Part shown: positions 1 through 4,868 of the stretch, one piece after another
How positions within the stretch are numbered: position 1 is the stretch's first letter
Layout of the letters: every line of letters begins with the position of its first letter
Assembly (NCBI GenBank): GCA_030609625.1
Contig: JAUWBX010000149.1
Location: 1 to 6,037 of the forward strand
Reading direction: 5' to 3'
Source of the DNA: Phycisphaerae bacterium
GTDB taxonomy: Bacteria; Planctomycetota; Phycisphaerae; Sedimentisphaerales; Anaerobacaceae
DNA: 6,037 nt
The notes under the pieces: generated by a model
Database searches by the model: none
Seen by the model: only the letters and a program-made list of their open reading frames with translations
What the model was told of the DNA's origin: nothing
Made by a program: the position numbers and the translations under genes

Positions 1-105
1 CAGCTTTCCTGGCTTGCTATTGCAGTTGAGGACGGTATTGTAGGCTTATCAGACGGTCTTGGTGTGCCAGAAAAGTTTGAGGAGGCGGATTTTTCAAAGC
101 AGTAA
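1..105 (+). CDS. C-terminal end of an unidentified protein (5' part outside window)
   Basis: Frame 1 is open from the window edge to a TAA at 103-105 and encodes 34 residues. The segment begins with a hydrophobic patch (LSWLAIAV) and ends in a polar, acidic tail (EKFEEADFSKQ). This is plausible C-terminal protein composition, but I recognise no family motif. Support for it being a real gene end is the open frame running in from the edge and a strong terminator-like hairpin about 65 bp downstream. The product cannot be named from this fragment. Confidence 0.5.
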   Translation, partial: QLSWLAIAVEDGIVGLSDGLGVPEKFEEADFSKQ

Positions 106-170
106 CCACGCCTGCTGGAACCGATGGCAGTCCAATAGTGAAATCAAAAATCAAAATTGGAAGAATTTAT

Positions 171-206
171 AAAGGCCAAGTGTGAAAACATTTGGCCTTT
201 TCCTTT
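171..206 (+). terminator. Rho-independent terminator after the upstream gene
   Basis: A perfect 9-bp stem (AAAGGCCAA at 171-179 pairing with TTGGCCTTT at 192-200) encloses a 12-nt loop and runs into a T-rich tract (TTTTCCTTT, 198-206). It lies about 65 bp after the TAA of the upstream partial gene and before the toxin-antitoxin promoter, so it probably insulates the two units. Just upstream are a 7-bp tandem repeat (ATCAAAA twice, 143-156) and a loose 6-bp inverted repeat (131-136 with 156-161), of no clear role. Confidence 0.7.
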
Positions 207-220
207 GCGCGGAATTTGGT

Positions 221-249
221 TTGACAGGTGTTTGCGTGAGTATTAGACT
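221..249 (+). promoter_or_regulatory. Sigma70-like promoter of mntA-hepT
   Basis: A perfect -35 box TTGACA (221-226) is separated by exactly 17 bp from a -10 box TAGACT (244-249), which matches TATAAT at 4 of 6 positions including the key A2 and T6. The usual -10-to-start distance puts +1 at about 256-257, and the mntA ATG is at 257. The transcript would have essentially no 5' untranslated region, which fits the lack of any Shine-Dalgarno sequence there. Confidence 0.6.
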
Positions 250-256
250 ATTGTCT

Positions 257-562
257 ATGACAAAGCAGGAAATCAAAGACAAATTGTTAGAGGCAGTCAA
301 AAAAGACGAGCACTTTTCTGATATCAAATCAGTAGCAATCTTTGGGTCATATGTGAACGGTCAACCTTCACGGGATAGTGATATTGATGTTTTGGTCCGG
401 TTTGCTGAAGACGCCCATATTGGTTTTTTTGGGTATGTTCAAATCCAAAGAAATTTATCCCAGGCCTTAGGACTAAAAGTCGATCTCGTCACTCGAGAGG
501 CTCTCAGCAAGTATATCAGAGAACAAGTGCTTCAAGAAGCGGAATTTGTTTATGAAAGATAA
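257..562 (+). CDS. mntA: MntA-type minimal nucleotidyltransferase antitoxin
   Basis: This 101-residue protein is a minimal nucleotidyltransferase of the MNT family, the antitoxin half of HEPN-MNT modules. The family signature GSX10DXD is complete: G30-S31 followed by D42 and D44. A third acidic position is D76 in KVDLVT, so the metal-binding triad appears intact. Studied MntA enzymes transfer AMP from ATP to the tyrosine of the HepT motif and so silence the toxin. I start the gene at ATG 257. An in-frame GTG at 182 would add 25 residues with no family match, and it lies in the loop of the preceding terminator. No Shine-Dalgarno precedes ATG 257, and the promoter position suggests a leaderless message. 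The 3' end overlaps hepT by 11 bp, indicating one operon. Length is typical for the family. Confidence 0.9.
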   Translation: MTKQEIKDKLLEAVKKDEHFSDIKSVAIFGSYVNGQPSRDSDIDVLVRFAEDAHIGFFGYVQIQRNLSQALGLKVDLVTREALSKYIREQVLQEAEFVYER

Positions 563-881
563 TACACTTTACCTCGGTCATATTCGAGATGCTATCGAAA
601 AAATTGAAAGTTATATCTCTGATGTAAACTATGAGCAATTTGTCGCGAACGATATGATGGTTGACGCAGTTCTAAGGGAATTGGCGGTAATCGGCGAAGC
701 TACGAACAATTTGAGCGATGATTTTCGTCGCAGTCATCCTAAGATACCTTTCAGAGATATAATTGATATGAGAAATATCCTTATTCATAATTATACAGGT
801 GTAAATCACAAGATAGTCTGGGATACCTGTAAAGAAGACCTTCCAAAAGTCAAAAAAATGATTGACGATTTATTGGATTAA
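552..881 (+). CDS. hepT: HepT-type HEPN ribonuclease toxin (DUF86)
   Basis: This 109-residue, mainly helical protein belongs to the HepT/DUF86 branch of the HEPN superfamily. The toxin motif RX4HXY is complete: R74, then H79 and Y81 in MRNILIHNY. It is preceded by the family-typical IPF...I..MRN context and an earlier conserved E43-L44-x-x-I47-G48-E49 segment. In characterised members R and H form the RNase active site, which cleaves RNA (tRNA in at least one system), and the tyrosine is the residue AMPylated by MntA. Start ATG 552 lies inside the 3' end of mntA, with an 11-bp overlap, so translation is probably coupled; a TTG at 546 would add only two residues. Nothing looks broken, so the module is predicted functional. 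The cellular RNA target cannot be read from the sequence. Confidence 0.9.
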   Translation: MKDNTLYLGHIRDAIEKIESYISDVNYEQFVANDMMVDAVLRELAVIGEATNNLSDDFRRSHPKIPFRDIIDMRNILIHNYTGVNHKIVWDTCKEDLPKVKKMIDDLLD

Positions 882-903
882 CTGGGTTGAGGTATGTGGT
901 TAC

Positions 904-936
904 CCCCGCACCAAATAACGGCCATTTGGGGCGGGG
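904..936. repeat. GC-rich inverted repeat downstream of hepT
   Basis: Two 13-bp arms (904-916 and 924-936) pair with a single mismatch around a 7-nt loop (AACGGCC). The stem is strong, beginning CCCCGC and ending CAAAT, and starts 22 bp after the hepT stop. No T tract follows, so it is not a standard intrinsic terminator, though it could protect the 3' end of the message. It could equally be a REP-like dispersed palindrome. The segment up to the DUF456 gene (937-1014) holds a GC-rich GCCCGGC-type direct repeat (954-968) and a pyrimidine-rich stretch, and no gene that I can support. Confidence 0.5.
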
Positions 937-980
937 CAGACAGGACTTACAAAGCCCGGCGGCCCGGCAATGAATTTCCT

Positions 981-1008
981 TTTACGTTTTCCCCTTTTAC
1001 CTTAAAAT
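981..1008 (+). promoter_or_regulatory. Possible promoter of the DUF456 gene
   Basis: TTTACG (981-986, 4 of 6 to TTGACA) is followed after 16 bp by TAAAAT (1003-1008, 5 of 6 to TATAAT). The expected +1 falls at about 1015, which is the A of the DUF456 start codon. An 8-bp direct repeat CCTTTTAC (978-985 and 993-1000) overlaps the -35 box and spacer. The -35 match is modest and the region is A+T-rich, so chance matches are possible. Confidence 0.4.
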
Positions 1009-1014
1009 TAACCT

Positions 1015-1530
1015 ATGGTTTATCTTTGGTCAACTATACTGGTTATGCTCAATGCTGCCTGGCTGTTGGTGGTTGTTTTTGGGCTGCCTGGCAACTGGCT
1101 GATTGTCATATCCACCTGCCTGTTCGCCTGGTGGCGGTGGGATGATGGTGTCTTTTCCATCTATACATTGATTGCGATATTAGTCTTAGCTGTTCTCGGC
1201 GAGCTGGTCGAATTCTCTGCGGGTATGATAGGAGCCAGGAAATCAGGAGCAAGCTGGCCCGGCTCAATCGCCGCACTTTTTGGAGCGGTAACAGGAGCCG
1301 TTCTCGGCACTTTCCTGATTCCAATCCCCTTTTTCGGGACCCTGCTCGGTGCCTGCCTTGGCGCGGGGTTGTGCGTGTGGGGAATGGAATTCTCCCGCGG
1401 AACAAAGACAGAGCACTCTGTTCGTTACGCCGTAGGGGCCGGTATTGGCGAATTCTTCGGTATTACCAGCAAATTTGCTCTCGGTATTGCCATCTGGTTT
1501 ATCGTGGCTGTGGCCGCCTTTTGGCCTTGA
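1015..1530 (+). CDS. DUF456 family multi-pass inner-membrane protein
   Basis: This 171-residue, very hydrophobic protein matches the DUF456 family. It has an N-terminal hydrophobic stretch (about 5-40) broken by the characteristic GLPG motif at 23-26. Further membrane segments lie near 49-67, 84-104, 107-124 and 151-170. Between the second and third is the family-typical small-residue loop GARKSGAS (73-80), followed by Gly/Ala-rich helices. The biochemical function of DUF456 is not established, so none is assigned. The start is fixed by an in-frame TAA at 1009-1011, two codons before ATG 1015. No Shine-Dalgarno is present, and a putative -10 box ends 6 nt before the ATG, so translation may be leaderless. 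The gene stands alone between spacers of 133 and 241 bp and ends in TGA. Confidence 0.8.
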   Translation: MVYLWSTILVMLNAAWLLVVVFGLPGNWLIVISTCLFAWWRWDDGVFSIYTLIAILVLAVLGELVEFSAGMIGARKSGASWPGSIAALFGAVTGAVLGTFLIPIPFFGTLLGACLGAGLCVWGMEFSRGTKTEHSVRYAVGAGIGEFFGITSKFALGIAIWFIVAVAAFWP

Positions 1531-1579
1531 AAAACAGCTCAATTCCCGATTCGTAAAAGCGATTCCTGCCGAAATGAAT

Positions 1580-1606
1580 CGGACTTTGTCCTTGTGCAAA
1601 AGTCCG
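1580..1606. repeat. Inverted repeat after the DUF456 gene
   Basis: CGGACTTT (1580-1587) pairs perfectly with AAAGTCCG (1599-1606) around an 11-nt loop, about 50 bp past the DUF456 stop. It is followed on the + strand by a run of seven A, not T, so it lacks the U tract of an intrinsic terminator in either direction. It may still act as an RNA 3'-end structure or a protein-binding site. Confidence 0.45.
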
Positions 1607-1645
1607 AAAAAAACATATCTAACAGCACAGCAAAAGCAGTATGTT

Positions 1646-1666
1646 AAATTTTACCTGGAAAAATTT
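1646..1666. repeat. A/T inverted repeat upstream of the flagellin-like gene
   Basis: AAATTTT (1646-1652) and AAAATTT (1660-1666) form a perfect 7-bp inverted repeat around ACCTGGA. It ends 15 bp before the TATAAT box at 1682, which is where an operator or a bent upstream element could sit. Its low complexity weakens the case. Confidence 0.3.
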
Positions 1667-1681
1667 CCCTGACTTTTTGTT

Positions 1682-1687
1682 TATAAT
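1682..1687 (+). promoter_or_regulatory. Candidate -10 box for the flagellin-like gene
   Basis: A perfect TATAAT lies in an A+T-rich region 84 bp before the start codon, which would give a leader of about 78 nt. No credible -35 box is found 16-18 bp upstream (the region reads GAAAAA). I see no sigma28-type flagellar promoter (TAAA with GCCGATAA) and no correctly spaced sigma54 GG-N10-GC pair, so flagellar-class regulation is not supported. Confidence 0.35.
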
Positions 1688-1729
1688 CGCTTTCTTTATT
1701 ATATTTTATTTGCTGGAGTTGGCATCGGG

Positions 1730-1745
1730 GGCACTGCGGCACTGC
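1730..1745. repeat. 8-bp tandem duplication in the leader of the flagellin-like gene
   Basis: GGCACTGC occurs twice back to back (1730-1737 and 1738-1745), 26 bp before the start codon. It lies in the predicted untranslated leader. It may be a simple slippage duplication or a two-unit binding site; the sequence does not decide. Confidence 0.5.
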
Positions 1746-1759
1746 TAAGAAGACAATGT

Positions 1760-1764
1760 GGGGG
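1760..1764 (+). promoter_or_regulatory. G-run ribosome binding site
   Basis: GGGGG lies 7 nt before ATG 1772 and can pair with the CCUCC anti-Shine-Dalgarno with one G-U wobble. The same G-run occurs at 2712-2716 before the second flagellin-like copy, 9 nt before the position where its start should be. This supports both the start choice and the duplication. Confidence 0.5.
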
Positions 1765-1771
1765 AAAGACA

Positions 1772-2587
1772 ATGGAACTCGGAAACCTAATGAAGGTTGC
1801 TTATGGCGTTCACGTCATCACGGGAGCTTACACCAAAATAAATAACGAGCCAAACGCAGCGTCGGACGACGATGCAGCAGTATCAGTAATCCAGTATTTG
1901 CTTCATGGCAAGATTTCTGAAGGCCAAGAGAACGAAAGGTATGTTAGTGAAGCGATTTCGATGGCGCAGGAATTTGCTGATGCAGCCCTTGAGATTAATA
2001 ACAAACTGCAAACGATGAAAGAGCTGGCCGAAGAAGCCGCCGGCACCGGTTCAAAGAAGAAGAAGGAAATACTGCAGGAAGAGTTCAAGCAACTGGCCGG
2101 TGAAATCAACGACATAGTTGAGAACACCGAATATAACGGCAATAAGCTATTCAGTTCTGACGGCAAGACGATATCAATCTCTATCGGAAACGGCTCAAGC
2201 ATCGATGTCGTCAGCAAAGACCTCAGTGTTGATATCGATGGCCTGGATTTGACAACGGACGCCGAAAGTGCGCTGGCTGCTATCCAGAGTAGCGCAAGAC
2301 AGTCAAGCTACTACAGCGAATACCTCGAAGACCAGGTGTCGCATTTGAAAAGTATGGCGGGGTTTATTGAGTTTGAGGTTCCCAACGACATGGGTATCGA
2401 GGCCGATGAAGATTTATTCGACATGGATTTTGCAAAGGAAGTTGCAGGTTATGCCTCAAACCTGACGCTGGAGAACCTGTCTGTACTGTTTGAGGCACAA
2501 GCTAACGTCGAGCCAAACAAGGCTTTGCAGTTGCTGAAAGACAAGATAGAGGAATTAAAAGAAGAGTTGGAAGAAGATAGTGAGTAA
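1772..2587 (+). CDS. Compact flagellin-like protein with acidic tail
   Basis: This 271-residue, cysteine-free protein resembles the conserved ends of bacterial flagellin. Residues 18-40 (TGAY..IN....SDDDAA) recall the SSGLRINSA..DDAAG region. Residues 57-127 (AISMAQ, then MKELAEEAA, then EEFKQLAGEINDI..NTEYNGNKLF) match the N-terminal D1 helices. Residues 157-200 (GLDLTT...ALAAI) match C-terminal D1, and 217-255 (DMDFAKE...AQAN..P..ALQLL) match C-terminal D0. The variable D2/D3 domain is absent. The N-terminus before the TGAY segment is about 17 residues, against about 30 in normal flagellin, so half of the filament-core coiled coil is shortened. The protein ends in a charged tail (KDKIEELKEELEEDSE). 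A KKKK run sits at 95-98. The start is ATG 1772 behind a G-run. No flagellar, chaperone or export gene is nearby. It could be a minor filament subunit, a secreted flagellin derivative or a decaying gene. Confidence 0.75.
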   Translation: MELGNLMKVAYGVHVITGAYTKINNEPNAASDDDAAVSVIQYLLHGKISEGQENERYVSEAISMAQEFADAALEINNKLQTMKELAEEAAGTGSKKKKEILQEEFKQLAGEINDIVENTEYNGNKLFSSDGKTISISIGNGSSIDVVSKDLSVDIDGLDLTTDAESALAAIQSSARQSSYYSEYLEDQVSHLKSMAGFIEFEVPNDMGIEADEDLFDMDFAKEVAGYASNLTLENLSVLFEAQANVEPNKALQLLKDKIEELKEELEEDSE

Positions 2588-2638
2588 GCGAGGGGCAAAG
2601 GCTGTGTGTCAGACGCTATTAAAAAAGAATTTTTCGTT

Positions 2639-2664
2639 TTCCGCAGTATCATACCCTGCGGGAA
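2639..2664 (+). terminator. Weak hairpin between the two flagellin-like copies
   Basis: CCGCAG (2641-2646) pairs with CTGCGG (2656-2661) across a 9-nt loop. TT and AA extend the stem past one bulged G (2639-2664). Only a short T4 follows at 2667-2670, so termination would be inefficient. It lies about 50 bp after the stop of the first copy. Confidence 0.3.
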
Positions 2665-2725
2665 CGTTTTGGCGAGAGAAGTGCGATATTTAGTATGAAC
2701 AGCAGGCAATCGGGGGTGAAGAAAA

Positions 2726-3508
2726 CTGTTTGAATACGGAATCAGAAACGTATTAGATTTTAACTATGGTGCTTATGTCGTTAATGGAGCTTACAGCGGG
2801 AACATCAATCCGGCAGGGACACCAAACAGCAATGACGCCGTGGCAACAATTCGAGAGCTGCTTAACGGCAACATCGCAGATGTTCGGCTAAGTGCCAGGG
2901 AGGTCAGCACTGCTGTCTCCATAATTCAGATATTTGCCAACGCCGTCGATAGCATCGCCGCCAAATTAGCCGGAATGGAAGAATTGGCCAAGAAAGCGTC
3001 CAGCCCGGATTATTCACAAGTGCAGGTCGAGGCGATGCAAACGGAATTGAAGGACTTAGCTACTGAAATAAATAACGTAGTTAAGGACACTGAATATAAC
3101 TACAACAAAGTATTTACCGCCGCGGGCTAGGCCATATCAATTCCTATCGGTGACGGCTCAAGGGTGGATATTTTCGCAAAGGATTTCAGTTTTAATGCTC
3201 AAAGTCTGGATTTAACTACTGACCCCGGGACAGCACTGTCAAGTGTCAAAAAAGCGATAAAAGAGCTCAGCGAATATAGAACATACCTCAATAGACAGGT
3301 TGCACGCGTGGAAGATGCTACGGCTATTATCGAATCTGAGCTTCAAAGCGCTATGGGTGTTGGGTTGGACAATTTTACACTGGACTTTGCCATCGAAACT
3401 GCATTTCATATCGCAAGCCGGCTTTCGCAGGATTCATTCACTGCCCTTGATATACAGGCGAATACAGAGTCTTCCATAGCTTTACATTTTCTCAAAGACC
3501 GTGATTGA
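2726..3508 (+). pseudogene. Second flagellin-like copy, start lost and amber-interrupted
   Basis: One frame, open from 2720, encodes a diverged tandem paralogue of the preceding protein. It shares the N-terminal YGAYVVNGAY pattern (YGVHVITGAY in copy 1), the central MEELAKKAS and L..EINNVVKDTEYN segment, then IPIGDGS, SLDLTTD and a C-terminal TLDFAIE...QANTESSIALHFLKD. There is no in-frame ATG, GTG or TTG before 2840. The codon where the start should be is CTG (2726), 9 nt after a GGGGG run like that of copy 1. A TAG at 3128-3130 falls where copy 1 has Lys132, and the same frame then continues for 125 codons to TGA. Without the amber the product would be about 260 residues, lacking the acidic tail. 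A nonsense-mutated duplicate is the simplest reading; amber readthrough is a less likely alternative. GTG codons at 2840 and 3164 are in frame but start inside conserved regions. Confidence 0.75.
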
Positions 3509-3622
3509 GCCGTGTTTTGTTTCGAGGGAATGGTTGCCTTCCAAAAGAGCAAATTCTCGCACTTGATATTGCTATCCGGTATATCGTCGTAGTAGTAGGT
3601 TGTTGGCTGTGAAGCCTGCGTT

Positions 3623-4693
3623 TTACAGTCCGTAAGGTTCGAGCAAACGCTTGTGTGGCTTGAAGTGATATTGACACTGCTCCGGCGGAGTTCCGAGCAC
3701 TTCCATTTTGTCCAGGTCGCCCTGGCCCATTCCTGCTTTGGCCATGCTCGTCAAATACATAATCTGGGTTGGGTCGAATCCCATTAGCTTTGTTGCGAGA
3801 ATGTCCATGGCCAGCGGGTCAAGACTGGCCAGGGCAAGTTTTGCATCCACGGGTGTACCACTGGCAGGGCCGTTGCCTTCCATAGCAACAAAGCCGTCAA
3901 TAACACCTAAGTCGGGATAAATCTCCTGGGCCAGATGGAACATGTTGTAGTGCAGGAGCGCTTCGCGGGAGAAATTGTATGCAGAGTGCATCAGGCCTTT
4001 ATCATTCTTCTTGTAGTCGTTGAGTGGTGCACCAAGCAGAATGTTTTTAAGTGATAAGGTTGTTACAACGCGGTCGTGGGTTTTCATTTTGGCCGCGGAG
4101 ATGATGTACAAATCGGGGTCCAAGAACGTTGAGATAATCCGAATCGGGGTCGGACGGTGACCTTTGCCGAATACGTAACGGTACTGCCAGGGCTGGTGAT
4201 TAAGGTCAATCAGCTTGACGTTGTATTCCTTTTCCAGCGCAAGATAGCCGTAGTTTTTAAATCCGTCAAACGTGCCTTCTCTGGAGATTGTGGACTCTCC
4301 GACAATAATCTGATGTTTGAAGTGGGGCCTTAAAAAATCGAGGATTCCCCTGACTGCATCCACGTGGGTAGCGGCAAGCTGGCGAGATGTGATTACGAAG
4401 TTCGGTTTGATAAGAATCTTCTTTTTGTCACCGATGGAAGCGAGGGCTTCATCTTCAATCTTTTTCAGCGCTTGATATACAATATCGCGTCGGTCATTGC
4501 CTTTTATCAGGGCGACCTTTGCGGGTGCCGGTTTGGTCCTGAACAACCCATTCTTTTTGACCCATGGGCTTCCCGGGGCTGCATAGCCGATGGCTGGGCC
4601 AAAAGGCTTTCCACCGAAGGCAAGGCCCAAGGCCCCTAATCCAAAACCTTTTAGAATATCGCGCCGATTAAGACGACTCTTGTTGCTGGCCAT
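3623..4693 (-). CDS. Tat-exported DUF362 domain protein
   Basis: This 356-residue protein begins with a twin-arginine signal: N9-R10-R11-D12-I-L-K, then a Gly/Leu-rich hydrophobic stretch to about 28 and a possible cleavage region near GYAAP (36-40). Export in folded form is therefore predicted. The mature part matches the DUF362 family, with IKPNFV (95-100), ATHVDAVRGIL (108-118), KMKTH (202-206), LSLKNILLG (213-221) and the strongly conserved IDGFVAMEGNGPASGTPV (265-282). The family's reaction is not firmly established. Some relatives carry 4Fe-4S ferredoxin motifs, but this protein has one cysteine (C340), so it has no such cluster. The start is supported by AAGGAG 6 nt upstream. An extended -10 promoter lies 35 nt before the gene, and the propeller-hydrolase fusion gene ends 175 bp upstream on the same strand, so the two may be functionally linked. 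Confidence 0.85.
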   Translation of the reverse strand: MASNKSRLNRRDILKGFGLGALGLAFGGKPFGPAIGYAAPGSPWVKKNGLFRTKPAPAKVALIKGNDRRDIVYQALKKIEDEALASIGDKKKILIKPNFVITSRQLAATHVDAVRGILDFLRPHFKHQIIVGESTISREGTFDGFKNYGYLALEKEYNVKLIDLNHQPWQYRYVFGKGHRPTPIRIISTFLDPDLYIISAAKMKTHDRVVTTLSLKNILLGAPLNDYKKNDKGLMHSAYNFSREALLHYNMFHLAQEIYPDLGVIDGFVAMEGNGPASGTPVDAKLALASLDPLAMDILATKLMGFDPTQIMYLTSMAKAGMGQGDLDKMEVLGTPPEQCQYHFKPHKRLLEPYGL

Positions 4694-4699
4694 AGGTAA

Positions 4700-4705
4700 C
4701 TCCTT
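4700..4705 (-). promoter_or_regulatory. Shine-Dalgarno site of the DUF362 gene
   Basis: AAGGAG on the minus strand is 6 nt before the ATG at 4691-4693. It is the clearest ribosome binding site in the window and fixes the DUF362 start. The adjacent TTCGCGAA (4704-4711) is a perfect 8-bp palindrome overlapping it. Confidence 0.75.
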
Positions 4706-4734
4706 CGCGAATTTTCGATATTGTGTTCAACCGC

Positions 4735-4743
4735 ATTATAACA
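4735..4743 (-). promoter_or_regulatory. Extended -10 promoter of the DUF362 gene
   Basis: On the minus strand the sequence reads TGTTATAAT, a perfect -10 hexamer with the TGn extension. The -35 position (CGACAT with 17-bp spacing) is weak, as is common for extended -10 promoters. The expected start near 4728 gives a leader of about 35 nt containing the Shine-Dalgarno, so the DUF362 gene can be transcribed independently of the upstream fusion gene. Confidence 0.5.
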
Positions 4744-4803
4744 ACCGAGCGGAGTAATGTCGAGATGGTCAAGGACACCCTTCCAAGCTATCAAATCAAA
4801 TTT

Positions 4804-4839
4804 GACAGACTAATGGTCCGTAACGTAAAGCAGTCTATC
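4804..4839 (-). repeat. Inverted repeat between the fusion gene and DUF362 gene
   Basis: GACAGACT (4804-4811) pairs with AGTCTATC (4832-4839), eight pairs with one G-U wobble in the minus-strand RNA, around a 20-nt loop. It lies 30 bp past the stop of the fusion gene but has no convincing T tract. It may be a weak 3'-end structure. The rest of this 175-bp spacer shows no gene. Confidence 0.3.
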
Positions 4840-4868
4840 ATTGCCGGTACCTATGAACTTGTGTCCGG

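Noticed and set aside
182..256. GTG start at 182 that would extend MntA by 25 residues
   Set aside because: It lies in the loop of a strong terminator hairpin, is upstream of a good promoter, has no Shine-Dalgarno, and adds residues before the usual MNT fold start.
894..1145. Open frame of 83 codons overlapping the DUF456 start
   Set aside because: It crosses a palindrome and then reads out of frame over the DUF456 gene; composition is not protein-like and no start signal is present.
1264..1599. Minus-strand open frame over the DUF456 gene
   Set aside because: It is antisense to a well-supported membrane protein and shows no family features.
1717..1740. Sigma54-like promoter (TTGGCA with a downstream TGC)
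   Set aside because: The GG and GC pairs are 13 bp apart instead of the required 10.
1903..2217. Minus-strand serine-rich open frame over the flagellin-like gene
   Set aside because: It is the antisense shadow of the Lys/Glu-rich helices of the flagellin-like protein.
2669..2696. Promoter for the second flagellin-like copy (TTGGCG, 16 bp, TAGTAT)
   Set aside because: Both boxes match only 4 of 6 positions, and such pairs are expected by chance in this spacer.
3605..3624. Small GGCT/AGCC hairpin with a short T run between converging genes
   Set aside because: A 4-bp stem is too weak to call a terminator.
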